Assembly (NCBI GenBank): GCA_051530055.1
Contig: CM121342.1
Coordinates: forward strand, 2,294,001 to 2,358,000
Origin: Neoechinorhynchus agilis
Lineage: Eukaryota > Acanthocephala
Direction of reading: 5' to 3'
DNA: 64,000 bases
Shown here: one piece after another, positions 11,196 through 23,261 of the stretch
How the letters are laid out: every line of letters begins with the position of its first letter
Numbering within the stretch: the stretch's first letter is position 1
Translations under genes and position numbers: made by a program
The notes under the pieces: model-generated
Told to the model about the DNA's origin: nothing
Databases searched by the model: none
Seen by the model: the letters and a program-made list of their open reading frames with translations, nothing else

Positions 11196-11408
11196 TAAAT
11201 AATGAACATCTTTACAATAATCCTTTTTCAGGATTTTAATAAAAAAATTAACATTTTGCCGTAGAGCCAGATAATTCCATCGTTGCATCACAGTTCCTTA
11301 TCGTATATAACAGCAAAATCAAAAGTGTTATACGGTTAGCGCTTAATGAAAGTCAATAAAAAAGGGTGCTTTTTTAGGAACACCCTTTTAATAAATTAAG
11401 AAACTTCT

Positions 11409-11647
11409 TTAAAGATTGTTTATGCTCTTCTGCTTCCATAACGGATGAATGATTGATTCCAATAGATAATCCTGATTGCACCCGCAAACCATCTCTTTAA
11501 TTTCTGAAATATAAGCATAAATCGATAACTCTAAGATTGAAAATTCCCCTGTTTTCCACAATGAGGATAATTTGCTATTAGTAAAAGCGTAGATGAATAT
11601 TCCGCTCAGTGGACATAATCCGTTTCTCTTTAGAGTCCGACGATTGT
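11409..11647 (-). CDS. Possible terminal exon of an unknown minus-strand gene
   Basis: On the minus strand an AG acceptor (aataag) is followed by about 79 open codons (NRRTLKRNGLCPLSGIF..., ending SINNL-stop). There is no start codon in the exon, no family resemblance and no upstream exons that I can chain. It could easily be chance in a 6-kb gap. Confidence 0.15.
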
Positions 11648-14600
11648 CTTATTTAGAAATCAAACTACCATAGCGGTCTCTGTAGCATAACGGCTACTTC
11701 GGTCGGCTAAGTTTTGAGATTTACTAGATTGAAGCATCTAATTGGCAGCTATTCCATACAATCGCCATCGGCCATTGCCATTTGGTATCGTAGCCGTCGT
11801 GCTATGACGAGATCTCGTGGTCGATTGCCTCTCATGGTTTATTTACCTAAATCATCGTTAGTCTGCTATGCGGAATAGCCGTGCGCCACTTCTTTACTAG
11901 ACTTCCAACTTCTGCGCTAATCGGGATCTATATATTTCATCAATAAGCTGAGCAGATGAGTCCTCGTTAAGACAACTGGGAATTGTCTGATTTCGTTCAC
12001 TTAAGACGAGGCAGTACGATTTGCGCAATAACATTCTTGGCTACCTGCTGATATTACAGCAACCTCGCGAATCGTAGAAAAATCACAATCTTAGTATCTT
12101 ATAAAAGTCTAATCAATTGTTGGTCCACGTTTTATTAGTATCATCATCTTGAGTACGATTTTCCGGCTAAAAGTGGTGATGTTTACACGTCCTGACTATA
12201 AGTCAAACGGTCTTGTCAGTCACACTCAATACATCTTCCCGTCAATTTAGTCAAAAGCATCGTTCCTGTTATTATCCAAGATACAAGAAAAATTGATATA
12301 CGCCGTAATAAGTTTGCTAAGGTAAGTGAGCATTTAGAATATTCTAAGTTTTCTCGCTAACAGTGTGCCTGCATCAAATTACGATCCGTTTTCACATTCC
12401 ATGACTTTTCTGAACTGTTTTTCATTCAGGTGGAACCCATCTCAGAAGGTTATCAAATGTACTAAGGGCACTGATAAGTCTTGATTGTGTCAGAGGTTAA
12501 TCATCTTTAAAATTGTTCAATTTAATTCTCGGTAGTTTTGCCACACCGGACTTAGATTCATTAATTAATTACACTCGAAGGTACCTTCAGGTGCGAACAG
12601 AACACCTAAACAAACCTTGATAAAATCGGAATTATTGGAAGTGAAATATCGGAAATAAATTAGTGAATTATTGATTCCGAGGTGGCAAAGCTAGGAAAAA
12701 AGAAAGATAATAATTCAGGATATTAATTTGTTTATTACTGTTTGAACCCCATGTTCAACATATTAGAAAAATCTATTTATATTTTGCAAGGTTTTTAAGG
12801 CTCACTTTGGCGTCCCGTTTCCGTTGCCACTTGAAACACCTTTAAACTTATTTAAAACCATTGTGTAATAATTTTCAGGTGTCATATGTCTCCGTCCTGG
12901 AAGCGATGGAGCGTTTGAAGGTTTTCTTTGCAGCAGTCAGTGTAAAATGTGTTTGGCTTTTCTCGACTTTCTGCTTGACAAACAAGGAACTTTACACAAT
13001 TGGGCACACTTCTACATACACTCTTTTTGAAATCAATTTTTGAAATTATGAAATCGATAGTAATGACCTTTCCGATGTTATTTATACTCAAGCATTTTGC
13101 CAGGAATTTCTGATAATTGCCCCAAGGGAGCTTTAATTCCAAAATTGCTTTATTGCATGCGCAAATGTCGAATTTCGAGTATTAATAGCGCGAACTTGTC
13201 GCGGGTACCATGCCTTAACCTCAGCAATGAAGTTCTAGGCATTCTTTTTAGACAATAGAAAATATCCTTGTCATTTTCTGATGCCCAGATGCGGTTCCGA
13301 TCGTGCATATTGTTAGGTAATCATACCTGCAGCATGCGAAACTTTGTCTTCCACTGCTCAAGATCTAATCTTGTTTTGATAACTTCGACCATGAAAAGGT
13401 CTTCATTTCCAATAAGAACAAGAAAACTCTGTTAAAATAAGTATCATAGACCTTGATAAATAACCGTTAGCCAGTGAAATTCACACCCTTCGGCGGCAAC
13501 CTTTGCTGTACTGACCTCTAGTCCGCAAGTCGAACCGTGACAGTCGCGACATATCTTTCATACACAAACCTGAACTCTTTTTCTCTCAAAGTTTTTGGAA
13601 AATAATCTGAACGGTCGATTGTTCACGCATCGATCACCACCGACACGCCTACGCATTTTCACCGTGGTCCATAATTAAAAACTGCGAACGATAACCCAAA
13701 CTTCTTTATTTTAACGCGCTACCAATATTGTTCTGGATTTTTAAACACAGGTTAGTCTTTTTTCTTTGAACCAAATTCTGAGCATTAAATCAAAGCAACA
13801 TAAAGATTGTACATGTCACTCACTTCTTTAATGATGGCATTCTATTAGCATCAAAGCAATAAGTCGAAACTCTTTCATTGACAAGTAGATATTGCTTTAA
13901 TTTCTCGATGATGTTAGCGAGGATGTTTTTCTTTTGTCATGAGAAAATACGGATCGATGGATTGCCTTCTGCTCTGTTTGCTTACCTGGTATGTGAGTAA
14001 TTCGTGCTAATAATCCGCTAAATGTATTCTATTGTTTATGATTTGAAGTTGCTCTTTTTAATCTTCAAAGTATTCTATGTGTTCCTTTTAATTCGTTATT
14101 CTGACCGAGCTAAAAGTTCTTTAGGTTTTTTATTTAGAAATTATTATTTGAGACAATAATCAGTTTCTAAGCAGTTTGATTTTCTTTATTTTTAAGAAAA
14201 GTCGCCTAATGTTATGTTTTTACACCCCACAAAAAAGTTCTGCGTCGTATTTACAGGGTTCCTAGAATTTGTATGCAAATTTTATATACGTTGCAAATAT
14301 GTGATCCATTAAAACCACTTGGGATAAAAATCTCGATTTATACAAAGCACAGCAACTAGTGCTCGACAAATTTTGAATGCTCTAATTCCTAAATTCAAGA
14401 TTTTGATGAGATTAAATTGTGTAACTTCATCTCTGCTGTATTTACACAACGCTTATTTGTTCGAAGCAATTCCCTGGTCGCGGAAAGGGTTTTTTTATAG
14501 AGGCAAATTCATTAAACATTTCATTTAAAAATTAAACTTCCCAAAATATCTGCAAGATAAGTCAATGTGACGATTTCATCTTTGTTGGCTCTAGATGATT

Positions 14601-15539
14601 TTTCGGATGATTGGTTTATTGCATCGTTGTTTCCTTTAACAATCTTTATACTTTAGTCTTATAAATTCATTTAATAGGTTGAAACTAGGACATTGTCTAT
14701 TTATTTTAGAAGCCAACATCTATAAAGGAGAACAACAACTACTTGTTCAATTTTAAATGTCCAGATATTTCTGTTGAACTCTTTTTGGTCCCGAGATAGA
14801 AAATCATGAGTTACACTTGTTATGGTTTCGTAATGGTGGATGCGACGGAGCTATACGCCCTTTTCTGAGAAAGGTCGGAAGGTTGCTTTACGAAACACGC
14901 TGAAGCAAAATTCGCGCTTAGTGGGCGTCTAAATTCATCCCTGGCACCGGATTATCAGAGTTCAAGCTTTGAATTTGGCTTCTGGAATTTTAGAAATAAA
15001 AACCAGTATTTGATAAAATGTCGGTTTTTCTAGGTCATCTGAATGTGAATTTTTTTATCAATTTTATAAGTTTTGCTTTATGAGCTCATTTGATGTTTCA
15101 TCTTGTGCAGTAAATATCTTTTAGATCTTTGTTGTTAAATAATGTTATATTTGTCTCAGATATTGTAAAAGGTTATTAATTTATCGTATATGATTTCCTG
15201 TAATTCCGCTCTTTTCAAGAAGGTTGCAACCATCTCTAGAACCTACCTGTACGCTTTGTATGACTAGAATATTTTCATTTAGTTGGAAATGTTACGCTTG
15301 TCATTGTCCATTGGCATAACGGTCTACCGAGACAATTGTCCAGTCGTTAAAACCGACGGGGGCTTTATTAAAAAAACATTATTCACTTATTTGATACATC
15401 CAGACAGTTTTAGGGATCTTTATTGGAAGCGTAGAAATCAACGAAGGATGTATACTCGGTTTAGCCCGTACCGTTCTTATTTAAATTAATTTTGCGACAA
15501 TGTAGACTCTAAGAGACAAATACTTGTCTTATAAAAAGT

Positions 15540-16010
15540 GACAGGAAATTTTAAGTCTAGCTTCTGGTACTTTAAAGTGTCGACAAATTAGATTATTTTT
15601 AATTACGCGACATTCAATCGCTTGAGTTCGATCGCACTGAATGGTCGAATCGGAAAATGTCGATCACATTTTCTAATTAAGCTGAGAGTTCATTGAAATG
15701 TTAAAACTATTAACTTTTTTAAGTTTAGCTTCTGGGACATTAAATTGGACAAATTAGATTACCTTTAATTACACTAAGTGAATGCGCTACATTTAAATCG
15801 CGCCGAATAGTCGAATGGGAAAATATCAATCAGATTTCCCAATTAAGCTGTATTGAAATTTTACAACTTTTAATTTTTTGGTAAAATTTAGTTTCTGATA
15901 CTTTGATTATTTTCAATCGCACGAATTTCAGCCCCGCTACATTTAGATCGGGCCGAATGATTTTAAGCGTAAAATATCGATTAGATTTCGAATTAATTCT
16001 CATTTGAATT
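15540..16010. repeat. Degenerate tandem repeat, period about 168 bp, about 2.8 copies
   Basis: A phrase resembling 'tttagcttctggtactttaaa' followed by 'gacaaattagatta', an Asn/Ala-poor AT stretch, and 'gaatggtcgaatcgg' recurs at about 15551, 15719 and 15887. The third copy is the most diverged. It lies just upstream of the kinase gene and shows no coding potential. Confidence 0.65.
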
Positions 16011-16581
16011 CGGATACATTTTTTAAGAACAAAGAATATTCTCACATTCCTTCCGGCACTGAGCCAATATTATTGATTCGCTAAAATGATTCCCTCAGCG
16101 TGAAGATGTTGTTTGTTCTTGAGGGACTCATTGAATGTTCTACTGTTTACGACATTGTCTGTCTTCTCCATCCTCCAAACAATTATTACTTCTGTCACGG
16201 GCTGTAAAACACTGACATACATATTCGTTGATCTTTTGTTAGCCGGATGACATAACCGCGCACCACTTACATATCGGTTTGCTAAAAACCCATCCGCCGG
16301 TGTAAAATACTAAACAAACATCCTTAAGCTTCAGACGAGCTTTTGATTCAGTCCACACCCCCAATTTCCTGTCATCTTACTCTCGTCTACTTCTGCAAGT
16401 AATGGAATGACGCCAATAGTAGTTCTCGGTGTCTCTCCTCGTGTGTACAAGAATAGCTAAACTGACCGACACCATCCCTTCCCATTATATTCCTCTTATC
16501 GAAGAAAGTCTAATTTACACCATTAAGCCCGCGGCAGTCCGCATTTTCGACAGAATCCTTTTAGAAAACGAAGGCACTAAT

Positions 16582-18306
16582 ATGGGAGCTTGCGTGAGCA
16601 ACAAACAAAAACAACGTAGGACTCGAATAATGAAGTATGATCGAAATGAACAACATCACAATCATTACCCTAGCAATTCTAACAATGTTCAAAACTCATT
16701 CAGCTACATTAACACTAAACCCACTCCTGGTGTGGACATGGTCGTAAATGGCAATGTTCATCATAGTCGACTCATTCACTCGGCATCTTCTGATTGCTCT
16801 CAAAACGCAAGACCTTTCAAACGGACAAATGCTGTAAATAACAACGGTCTTGCTCACCATCTATATGGAAATAATCGTGGCAAGTTGTACATAGCGCTTT
16901 ACGATTACGAAGCGAGAACTGCGGAGGATCTTAACGTGAGGAAAGGAGATACACTTGAGATTTTAGACGGGCCCGATGATTATCCTTGGTGGTATGTTAT
17001 GTCTAGAACTACCGGTGCAAAGGGTTACGTTCCAGCGAATTTTATAGCCGAAGTGGAAAGCCTCGAAGCTGAACCGTGGTATTTCGCAGAAGTTAGAAGA
17101 TTGGACGCTGAACGATTGTTGCTACATCCTGCTAATGATATCGGTGCTTTTCTCATTAGAGATAGTGAAAGTAGAAAGACTCATTATTCACTCTCTGGTA
17201 AGTATCTTTCCTTTTTTGTGATTTGTTGCATTAATGACTCCTTGTCTGAAATAGTGAGAGATACATTGGAGGTAAAACATTATCGAATCCGTCATTCTCC
17301 TGAAGAGGGATGTTTTTTCATCGCTCGGCGAGTGACTTTTAAGACTTTGCATGATCTTGTCGATTATTACAGTCGAACAGCGGAAGGACTTTGCGTTGAG
17401 CTCCGAAGACCATGCGCGCGTACTGCCGTTCCAACAACTGAAGGATTGTCCTATAATACAGTTGACAAATGGGAAATTGACCGAAAGTGCATAAAATTGA
17501 CCCATAAACTTGGTCATGGTCACTTCGGAGATGTCTACGAAGGCGTTTGGTGTGGAAGTGTTCAGGTGGCTGTTAAAATGCTAATCCACGGATCAATGAA
17601 TCGATCGGACTTTCTTGCTGAAGCTCAAATAATGAAAAAACTTCGCCATCCAAAACTAATTCAATTATTTGCAGTCTGTACATTAGAAGAACCTATTTAC
17701 ATTGTCACGGAACTGATGCGAAACGGTAGTCTGCAACATTATCTTCAGACATCGGAGGGGAAAAGAACAACAATGCCCACCCTTATTGATATGGCAGCAC
17801 AAGTTGCAACCGGAATGGCATATCTTGAAAGTCAAAACTATATCCACCGGGATTTGGCAGCTCGAAATATCCTCGTAAACGATAATCTTGAGGTTAAGAT
17901 CGCAGATTTCGGTTTGGCTCGTATTTTACAAGATCACCAGGAAGGCATATACGATGCCAGGCAAGGAACCAGGTTCCCTATAAAATGGACAGCGCCGGAG
18001 GGTGCACTTTATAATAAATTCACTATTAAATCAGACGTCTGGTCGTTTGGAATATTATTAGTAGAGCTTGTGACTTATGGTCGAGATCCGTATCCGGGTC
18101 TAAATAATAATGAAGTCTTGAAAAGAGTGCAAAATGGATATCGGATACCATGTCCAGTAACGTGTCCTCGGCAATTGTACGCAATAATGCTCGAGTGCTG
18201 GAGAAAAGCACCTGAAGATCGACCCGCATTTGAAACATTACAATGGCGACTAGAGGAGTTTTATTCTCTGGATAAACTGCAATATGACGGCGATTCACCG
18301 AATTAA
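16582..18306 (+). CDS. Src-family non-receptor tyrosine kinase
   Basis: The start is set at ATG 16582 because it opens MGACVS, a myristoylation/palmitoylation signal that anchors Src kinases to the membrane. A unique region of about 95 residues is followed by an SH3 domain ([16 protein letters not shown] ... WWYV ... GYVPANFI), an SH2 domain ([23 protein letters not shown] with the phosphotyrosine-binding Arg) and a kinase domain with glycine loop [15 protein letters not shown] lysine, [11 protein letters not shown] and an activation-loop Tyr (IYDARQG). APE appears as WTAPEG. A C-terminal Tyr ([11 protein letters not shown]) sits where Csk phosphorylates to inhibit Src. Positions 17198-17254 have GTAAGT..TAG ends; removing these 57 nt restores LSVRD in SH2, so this is very likely an intron although it has no in-frame stop. 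Otherwise intronless. Stop at 18304-18306. Confidence 0.93.
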   Translation: MGACVSNKQKQRRTRIMKYDRNEQHHNHYPSNSNNVQNSFSYINTKPTPGVDMVVNGNVHHSRLIHSASSDCSQNARPFKRTNAVNNNGLAHHLYGNNRGKLYIALYDYEARTAEDLNVRKGDTLEILDGPDDYPWWYVMSRTTGAKGYVPANFIAEVESLEAEPWYFAEVRRLDAERLLLHPANDIGAFLIRDSESRKTHYSLSGKYLSFFVICCINDSLSEIVRDTLEVKHYRIRHSPEEGCFFIARRVTFKTLHDLVDYYSRTAEGLCVELRRPCARTAVPTTEGLSYNTVDKWEIDRKCIKLTHKLGHGHFGDVYEGVWCGSVQVAVKMLIHGSMNRSDFLAEAQIMKKLRHPKLIQLFAVCTLEEPIYIVTELMRNGSLQHYLQTSEGKRTTMPTLIDMAAQVATGMAYLESQNYIHRDLAARNILVNDNLEVKIADFGLARILQDHQEGIYDARQGTRFPIKWTAPEGALYNKFTIKSDVWSFGILLVELVTYGRDPYPGLNNNEVLKRVQNGYRIPCPVTCPRQLYAIMLECWRKAPEDRPAFETLQWRLEEFYSLDKLQYDGDSPN

Positions 18307-18744
18307 ACGAATATTAAGCCCTGAAATGATGTTTTGTATACCTTGTCTCGTGTGCTTGTGATCGCAGCCCAACGAACCTATGTTTTTTATATAAAGGCTT
18401 TTGTTTTTTATTTCGTCAAATTTAGTTTCGATGGTGAAAAAGGCAGAATGCGCATTAAGCTTGTACTCTTAAGCATTCTTCGATTATCTTATACACTCTC
18501 GTTCTTTATAATTTATTTCCTAACCAAATCGGTTTAATCGACTACCCAGCGATGATATGAACTTTTAAAAATTTATAAATCCACCAAAAGTATTAGACCT
18601 TAAAACGAAAACTGATGGGCAAAAAAATAACATGACCGATTCGCCCGAAAATAATATCGGGTAAAAATAAGCGTTCCCACTTAAATAAAATCGAACTTAA
18701 TAACAAAAACGCTGATCAAAAGGCTTACATGTTATTAATTCTGA
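18307..18744. other. Kinase 3' flank, AT-rich, no gene seen
   Basis: No coding or repeat structure can be supported between the kinase stop codon and the start of the repeated unit. Confidence 0.4.
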
Positions 18745-19224
18745 AGAGCGAAAATCATATTAGGGGGTTATTATACATTCTATTTTTGCACCATAAAAAT
18801 CGTTAAGACGCAAGGATAGCTTTGATCCCGAAAACTTTTTGCTTTCGTTTTATTTACGCTTTTTCGCAGTTATGCCAAGAGATATTAAATCCCTTTGAAA
18901 CTAACATATCTGCGTTTGAACAAATGCACGCAAAAAGAATATTAGATAATCTTCTCAACTGTCTTTGTGTCACAAGATTTTTTTGGGTAAATTCTCTTCG
19001 AGATCAAAATGTCTCATTCGAATATTTTTGTTAAACAAATCAGGTCCACATTTTGTTTATTCACAGTGTATTTTCGTTCACTCGATGTTTACAAAATTAT
19101 ATTTGCCATAGGAAACTAAGTTTGTTTATAGTCAATATATCTTTTAGTTGCTAGTACACAATCTTCGAACTATTTAACATCTCCAAATTATATACTAGAA
19201 AGGATTATACCAAGGTATTTATTG

Positions 19225-19774
19225 ATGTATCATTCTTATCTTCACCGTGCTCCTTTCTTTTCTGCTCTATGCATTCTCAGTCACTTGTGGTCGAGCCTCA
19301 AACCAAAATGCTTTGAAAACGGAACTGAAAATGGAATACTTAAAAAAGCATTCGAACCAGGAAGCCCCAGGGGCAAATTCTAAAACTACAATGCCAACAG
19401 ATCCGTCCTCGTACCTTCAAAGTGTAATAAATACGACGGCTGTAGAGGACGTTCCAGTTCGCGATGATGTGCTCCGATATTTCAATGGGATTTTTGGAAA
19501 CCTTCTTAATCTGATAAAGTTAAACGAAGGATGTTATTGCAACGATATCAGGATGGAGACAATCATTAAGCTTCTAAAAACAAGGGATAAACTATACGAA
19601 AAATATACGAAAATAGGAAAGCCGCCAAAGCATCTACCGGATAAACATGTTCTCGAAATAGCCAAATGCTTCGATCCATACATTGAGTGCCTTGCCAAAA
19701 TGGATCGCATGGGATTTCAGTTTATGATGATGATGTTTGACCGGTTCAAAAATGTCGTAAATCGTAAAATTTAG
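19225..19774 (+). pseudogene. Small secreted four-cysteine protein gene, copy A (start frame lost)
   Basis: From about 19247 to the TAA at 19774 this encodes the same protein as copies B-F (LLSFLLYAFSVTCG signal core; CYCNDIR; AKCFDPYIEC; FDRFKNVVNRKI). The ATG matching the other copies, at 19225, is followed by one extra base relative to them, so it no longer opens this frame. The next in-frame Met lies inside the mature protein, so secretion would be lost. Everything downstream is intact, which suggests recent decay. The promoter-like region (aattatatactag about 40 nt upstream) is kept. Family unknown. Confidence 0.75.
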
Positions 19775-21410
19775 GATCTACGAAACATTCCAGATTTTAG
19801 CTATAAAAATCATGTTATTAACAGATTAAACTAGTGTTTTAGTCGTATGATAATTGTTTAATTTTCATTTTCTCACTTAAAACTAAGAAAAAATCCATGG
19901 GGCAGATAGAGTTGTAGATGCCAGGCGGATTCAAAATATTTCATTGAGATATTTCGAAAGAGGAAGCATAGCCACGTCCGTCATTGTAAATTGATCTGAT
20001 CAATCGCGAAATATTTCTATTAAATAAAATATTTTTTATCCTGGATGATGATAACGGAATCCCTTTTTTAATTTATCTTCTATATTAATTTAAAATTTAA
20101 ATAGAAGAAAACGATGGATTCTTACAAAAGGTGAACATAGGACTCAGAATTCACTTCAAACCTTCATGATTCTGCACTTCAGAATCGGATCTTAGATACA
20201 AAAACCGAACCTTCAAAATACTCCATCCATAGGAAAAGAAACTTTAATGAATTTCCATCAATGAGCCATGGAACCAAAGTGCCAAGCAAAATCCACAAAT
20301 CTGAATAGCAAGAAACCATTTGACCAATCAAATTTAAGAATCAACTTTTTGGAGATTACAAAGATTTCCGACATTAGATCTTTCCGATTTCTGTTCGAAA
20401 GAAAATACAATTCTTAATGTGGAATATCGTCCTTCGTATTGGGATCAGTAAACCGGATTCTCGGATTTTGTCTATTGGTTATCATTTTGGACGTATCGGT
20501 GAATTTTTAGCGATCTTTAAGCTTTCGTTTTATGTTCTTGCGTAAAGACGACGACGGAAATAGCTCGGTTTCTCGACCATTCGTCAATTTTTAGAATTTA
20601 GGATTCTTAGGTGCCTTCGGAGATTAAGATTCGTCATTAAACATTTTGATATTCGGTTCTTGTGACAATTGATATCTTTCTCTAAAACCTAAATTAGAGA
20701 TGCGTCTTTGTAAATTGGATGAAATATCACTGAAAAATGAAGCTTATTAATGATTATTGTCTAAGAAATTTCTAAGTATCGCAGGTTGTTAATTTTTAAG
20801 GGTTTAAGTGGTCAATTTGATGCCTATCAATTTAAATTTGATCATCTTTCACCAAAATATGAACTGTGTTTTGTTTTAAGATCTTTTTGAGATTGCCTTA
20901 TACTTCTTTTCAATTTTCACTAGAATTTTCGCCTGTGATTACCTTAAATCCTCAGTTTATTTTGTGAATAGAGCTTTAATCATTGTGCTTGCAGTTTAAA
21001 CTCGTCATTTTATCCTTCATTAGGCAATTTCTTTGAAATACGTATAAAATTCTTGGACTCGGTAAGTTTAAAATGGTTTAGAGTGGGATCTTTGGCCACA
21101 AAAATTAAACAGCGAATAAGTTCTTTTGACGAAAGTTTTACTCAATGCTTTACGAGAGCATTCGAGCTACTTAGGGAGTGTGCCAGCGCCTGACCACCGC
21201 CGAAACTCAAATCGGTCGCTGGATGGACGCGTTTCTTCGAAGCTCGCAGACGGAGATGTCAGAGTAGCAGTCCGTCTTTTATCATTAATATACAGTCTCG
21301 ACAAAAGATAACAAAGAAACTTTACGAGCTCTTCGTTCCAAACGTCCCTGTGAGGGCGGTCGGTAGTATTTCGAAGTATTCTCGTCCTTCGATAGTCGAC
21401 CGTCATTCTC

Positions 21411-21880
21411 TGGATCCGTTATCCACACCGGATCCACCATCCACTTCGGATCCAACATTCATTCCGGATCAGTCATCCACCCCGAATCAGTCATCCAAAC
21501 CGGAGCCGTAATCCACTCTGGATCCAGCATTGACTCCGGATCCGTCATCCACTTCGGATCCAACATACATTCCGGGTCAATCATCTAAACCGGATCCGTA
21601 ATCCACACCGGATCCGCAATCCACCCTGGATCCAACATCCACTCCGCATCTGTCATCCACCCCGGATCGGTCATCCAAACCGGATCCGTCATCCATTCCG
21701 GATCGGTCATCCAAACCGGATCCGTCATCCACTTCGGATCCAACATACATTCCGGATCCGTAATCCACACCGGATCCGCAATCCACGCTAGATCCAACAT
21801 CCACTCCGCATCTGTCATCCACCCCGGATCCGTCATCCACTCCGAATCCGTCATCCATTCCGAATCCATCATCCAGTCTA
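21411..21880. repeat. Minisatellite, about 18-bp unit, about 26 copies (copy A)
   Basis: Variants of GTGGATGACGGATCCGG (minus-strand reading) are repeated with substitutions and a GGATCC core. Because 18 is a multiple of three, several frames stay open on both strands and give Asp/Gly/Ser- or Trp/Met/Asp-rich repeats, which I do not regard as protein. An inverted near-identical array lies at 37.21-37.69 kb. Confidence 0.9.
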
Positions 21881-21964
21881 AAATGATCACGAGGATCCAG
21901 AGGTACATGGGTCCTCTTCTAAAACAAAATAAATAAATAAAACGTGTTGTTATCCCTTATGTTT

Positions 21965-22720
21965 TATCATCGAAATCGGAATTGAAGATGGCAATCTATT
22001 CTTTTGCCAACGGATCAGCTCATGAGCTTGACGGGCTGCGGCCCAAACACCAAAAAGATATGACTTCGTTTTCAGCAGATGACGCTCCTCAGTCTCTTGA
22101 AGATGCATTGGCATGCCTAGTCGATTAATTTGTAGGGTGAGAGTAGATTCCGAAAGCAATTGAGTTATTTTTCGGCACAGCTTTGTGTGCCCTCGCAAGA
22201 AAAGGAAGGTGGGATGCGTCCCATTGCAATTGGAACAAATCTAAGCCGCTTAACGGCAAAATTCTTAAATAAAAGGATCGCGGAAAATGTAGGGATGCTG
22301 CTCCGCCGGCGCAGAGGCGATTGTTCATTAACTTCGCACGTTCATCATCGGAAACTCAAAGCCGTGCGTGATCTTGAAATGTGATTTCAAAAATGCATTC
22401 AACACAGTTCACTGAGCAGATTTGCTTGAAGTAGTTGGAGAACACGCACCAGAAGTATTTCGCTATTTCGTTAATGCTTCGTGGGACTGCAACTCCCTTG
22501 TTGTTCAATAATCACGTTTTATGGTCAGAAAGAGTGGTGTAGGAAGGGAATCCTTTGGGCCCAGCAGCCTCCTATCTCGCAGTCAATTCCGTCGTGCACT
22601 CTCTCCAGTCCATTTTTAATGGCTGGTAACTGGACGATGCCACGATCGGAGGTAACCCCTCCGTAGTACTGCGCGATTTGGAGACACTCGTGAAGGAGAC
22701 GGTGAAAATTTGCAAAATGT
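21965..22720 (+). mobile_element. LINE fragment: reverse-transcriptase domain
   Basis: Plus-strand peptides include FANGSAHELDGLRPKHQKDM, then KEGGMRPIAIGTNLSRLTAKF (RT block 1-2), KNAFNTVH and LDDATIGG (the catalytic Y/LDD region), in the order of a non-LTR RT. The frame is broken in several places. The fragment stops at 22720, where a new composite unit begins. It is shared by units A, B and D, so it belongs to the amplified unit and is not an independent insertion. Confidence 0.8.
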
Positions 22721-22725
22721 GAAAT

Positions 22726-23260
22726 CTCAAAAGCGAAAATCATATTCGCGGGATTATTATACATTCTATTTTTGCACCATAAAATTCGCTCGGACGCAAG
22801 GATAGCTTTGATCCTGAAAACTTTTTGCTTTCGTTTTATTTACGTTTTTTCGCAGTTATGCCAAGAGATTAAATCCCTTTGAAACTAACATCTCACTTAA
22901 AATCAAGAAAAATACTTGGGGCAGATAGAGTTGTAGATCCCAGACGGATTCAAAATATTTCATTGAGATATTTCGAAAGAGGAAGCATAGCTACGTCAAT
23001 CATTATAAATTAATCTGATCAATCGCGAAATATTTCTATTAAATAAAATATTTTTTATCATGGACGATAACGGCAACTCCTTTTTAACTTATGTTCTATA
23101 TTAATATAAAATTTCAGAGGCCGATTCGTATCCAAACGACCAATGCAACTTCGTTCGTATAATTAATATCTAAGCGAGGATCCTACTAAAATGCAATTGT
23201 TGAGACATTTGCAATTTTTTATGGAAAATAATTAACAATCAGCACAAATCTGCCAAAAAA
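22726..23260 (+). repeat. Gene-less composite unit (5' flank fused to 3' flank)
   Basis: 22726-22891 matches the unit's 5' flank up to '...tttgaaactaacat'. It then passes directly into '...ctcacttaaaatcaag' (22892), which in intact units lies downstream of the gene. The whole promoter, gene and first 3' sequence are missing. The following 3' flank is the class-2 type found at copies C and E ('ggccgattcgtatcc'). It sits at the centre of the 18.7-27.0 kb palindrome. Confidence 0.8.
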
Positions 23261-23261
23261 A

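Larger units (their letters stand above)
10431..16581. other. Six-kb stretch with no convincing gene
   Basis: Apart from a MITE (11.02-11.20 kb), a weak minus-strand exon candidate (11.41-11.65 kb) and a 168-bp tandem repeat (15.54-16.01 kb) I see no supported gene. Short open frames at 12.86, 13.94 and 15.28 kb lack family resemblance. Part may be promoter or 5' untranslated introns of the Src-type kinase that follows. Confidence 0.5.
18745..22725 (+). repeat. Composite repeat unit, copy A (about 4 kb)
   Basis: The unit comprises a 5' flank with a landmark (gaaaatcatattagcggg-like, here at 18751), a promoter-like segment, the secreted-protein gene (19225-19774), a 1.6-kb 3' flank, an 18-bp minisatellite (21411-21880) and a LINE reverse-transcriptase fragment (21965-22720). 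At 22726 the same 5' flank starts again, showing that units were once head to tail. The mirrored copy D at 36.06-39.86 kb holds all the same parts in the same order; copy B (23.5-26.96 kb) holds all but the minisatellite. Confidence 0.85.

Noticed and set aside
11945-12000. Sequence 'gcagatgagtcctcg' resembling a hammerhead ribozyme
   Set aside because: The obligatory CUGANGA core is CAGATGA here and no GAAA follows stem II at the right place.
12861-13142. Overlapping small frames on both strands near 12.9-13.1 kb
   Set aside because: No family resemblance, no splice partners and low-complexity composition; likely chance.
13930-14000. Possible signal-peptide exon (MRKYGSMDCLLLCLL) before a GT donor
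   Set aside because: No downstream exon in frame could be found, so it is too short to support.
21577-21908. Asp/Gly-rich or Trp/Met-rich repeat proteins
   Set aside because: Open frames are a by-product of the 18-bp minisatellite; they lack a start context and occur in several frames at once.
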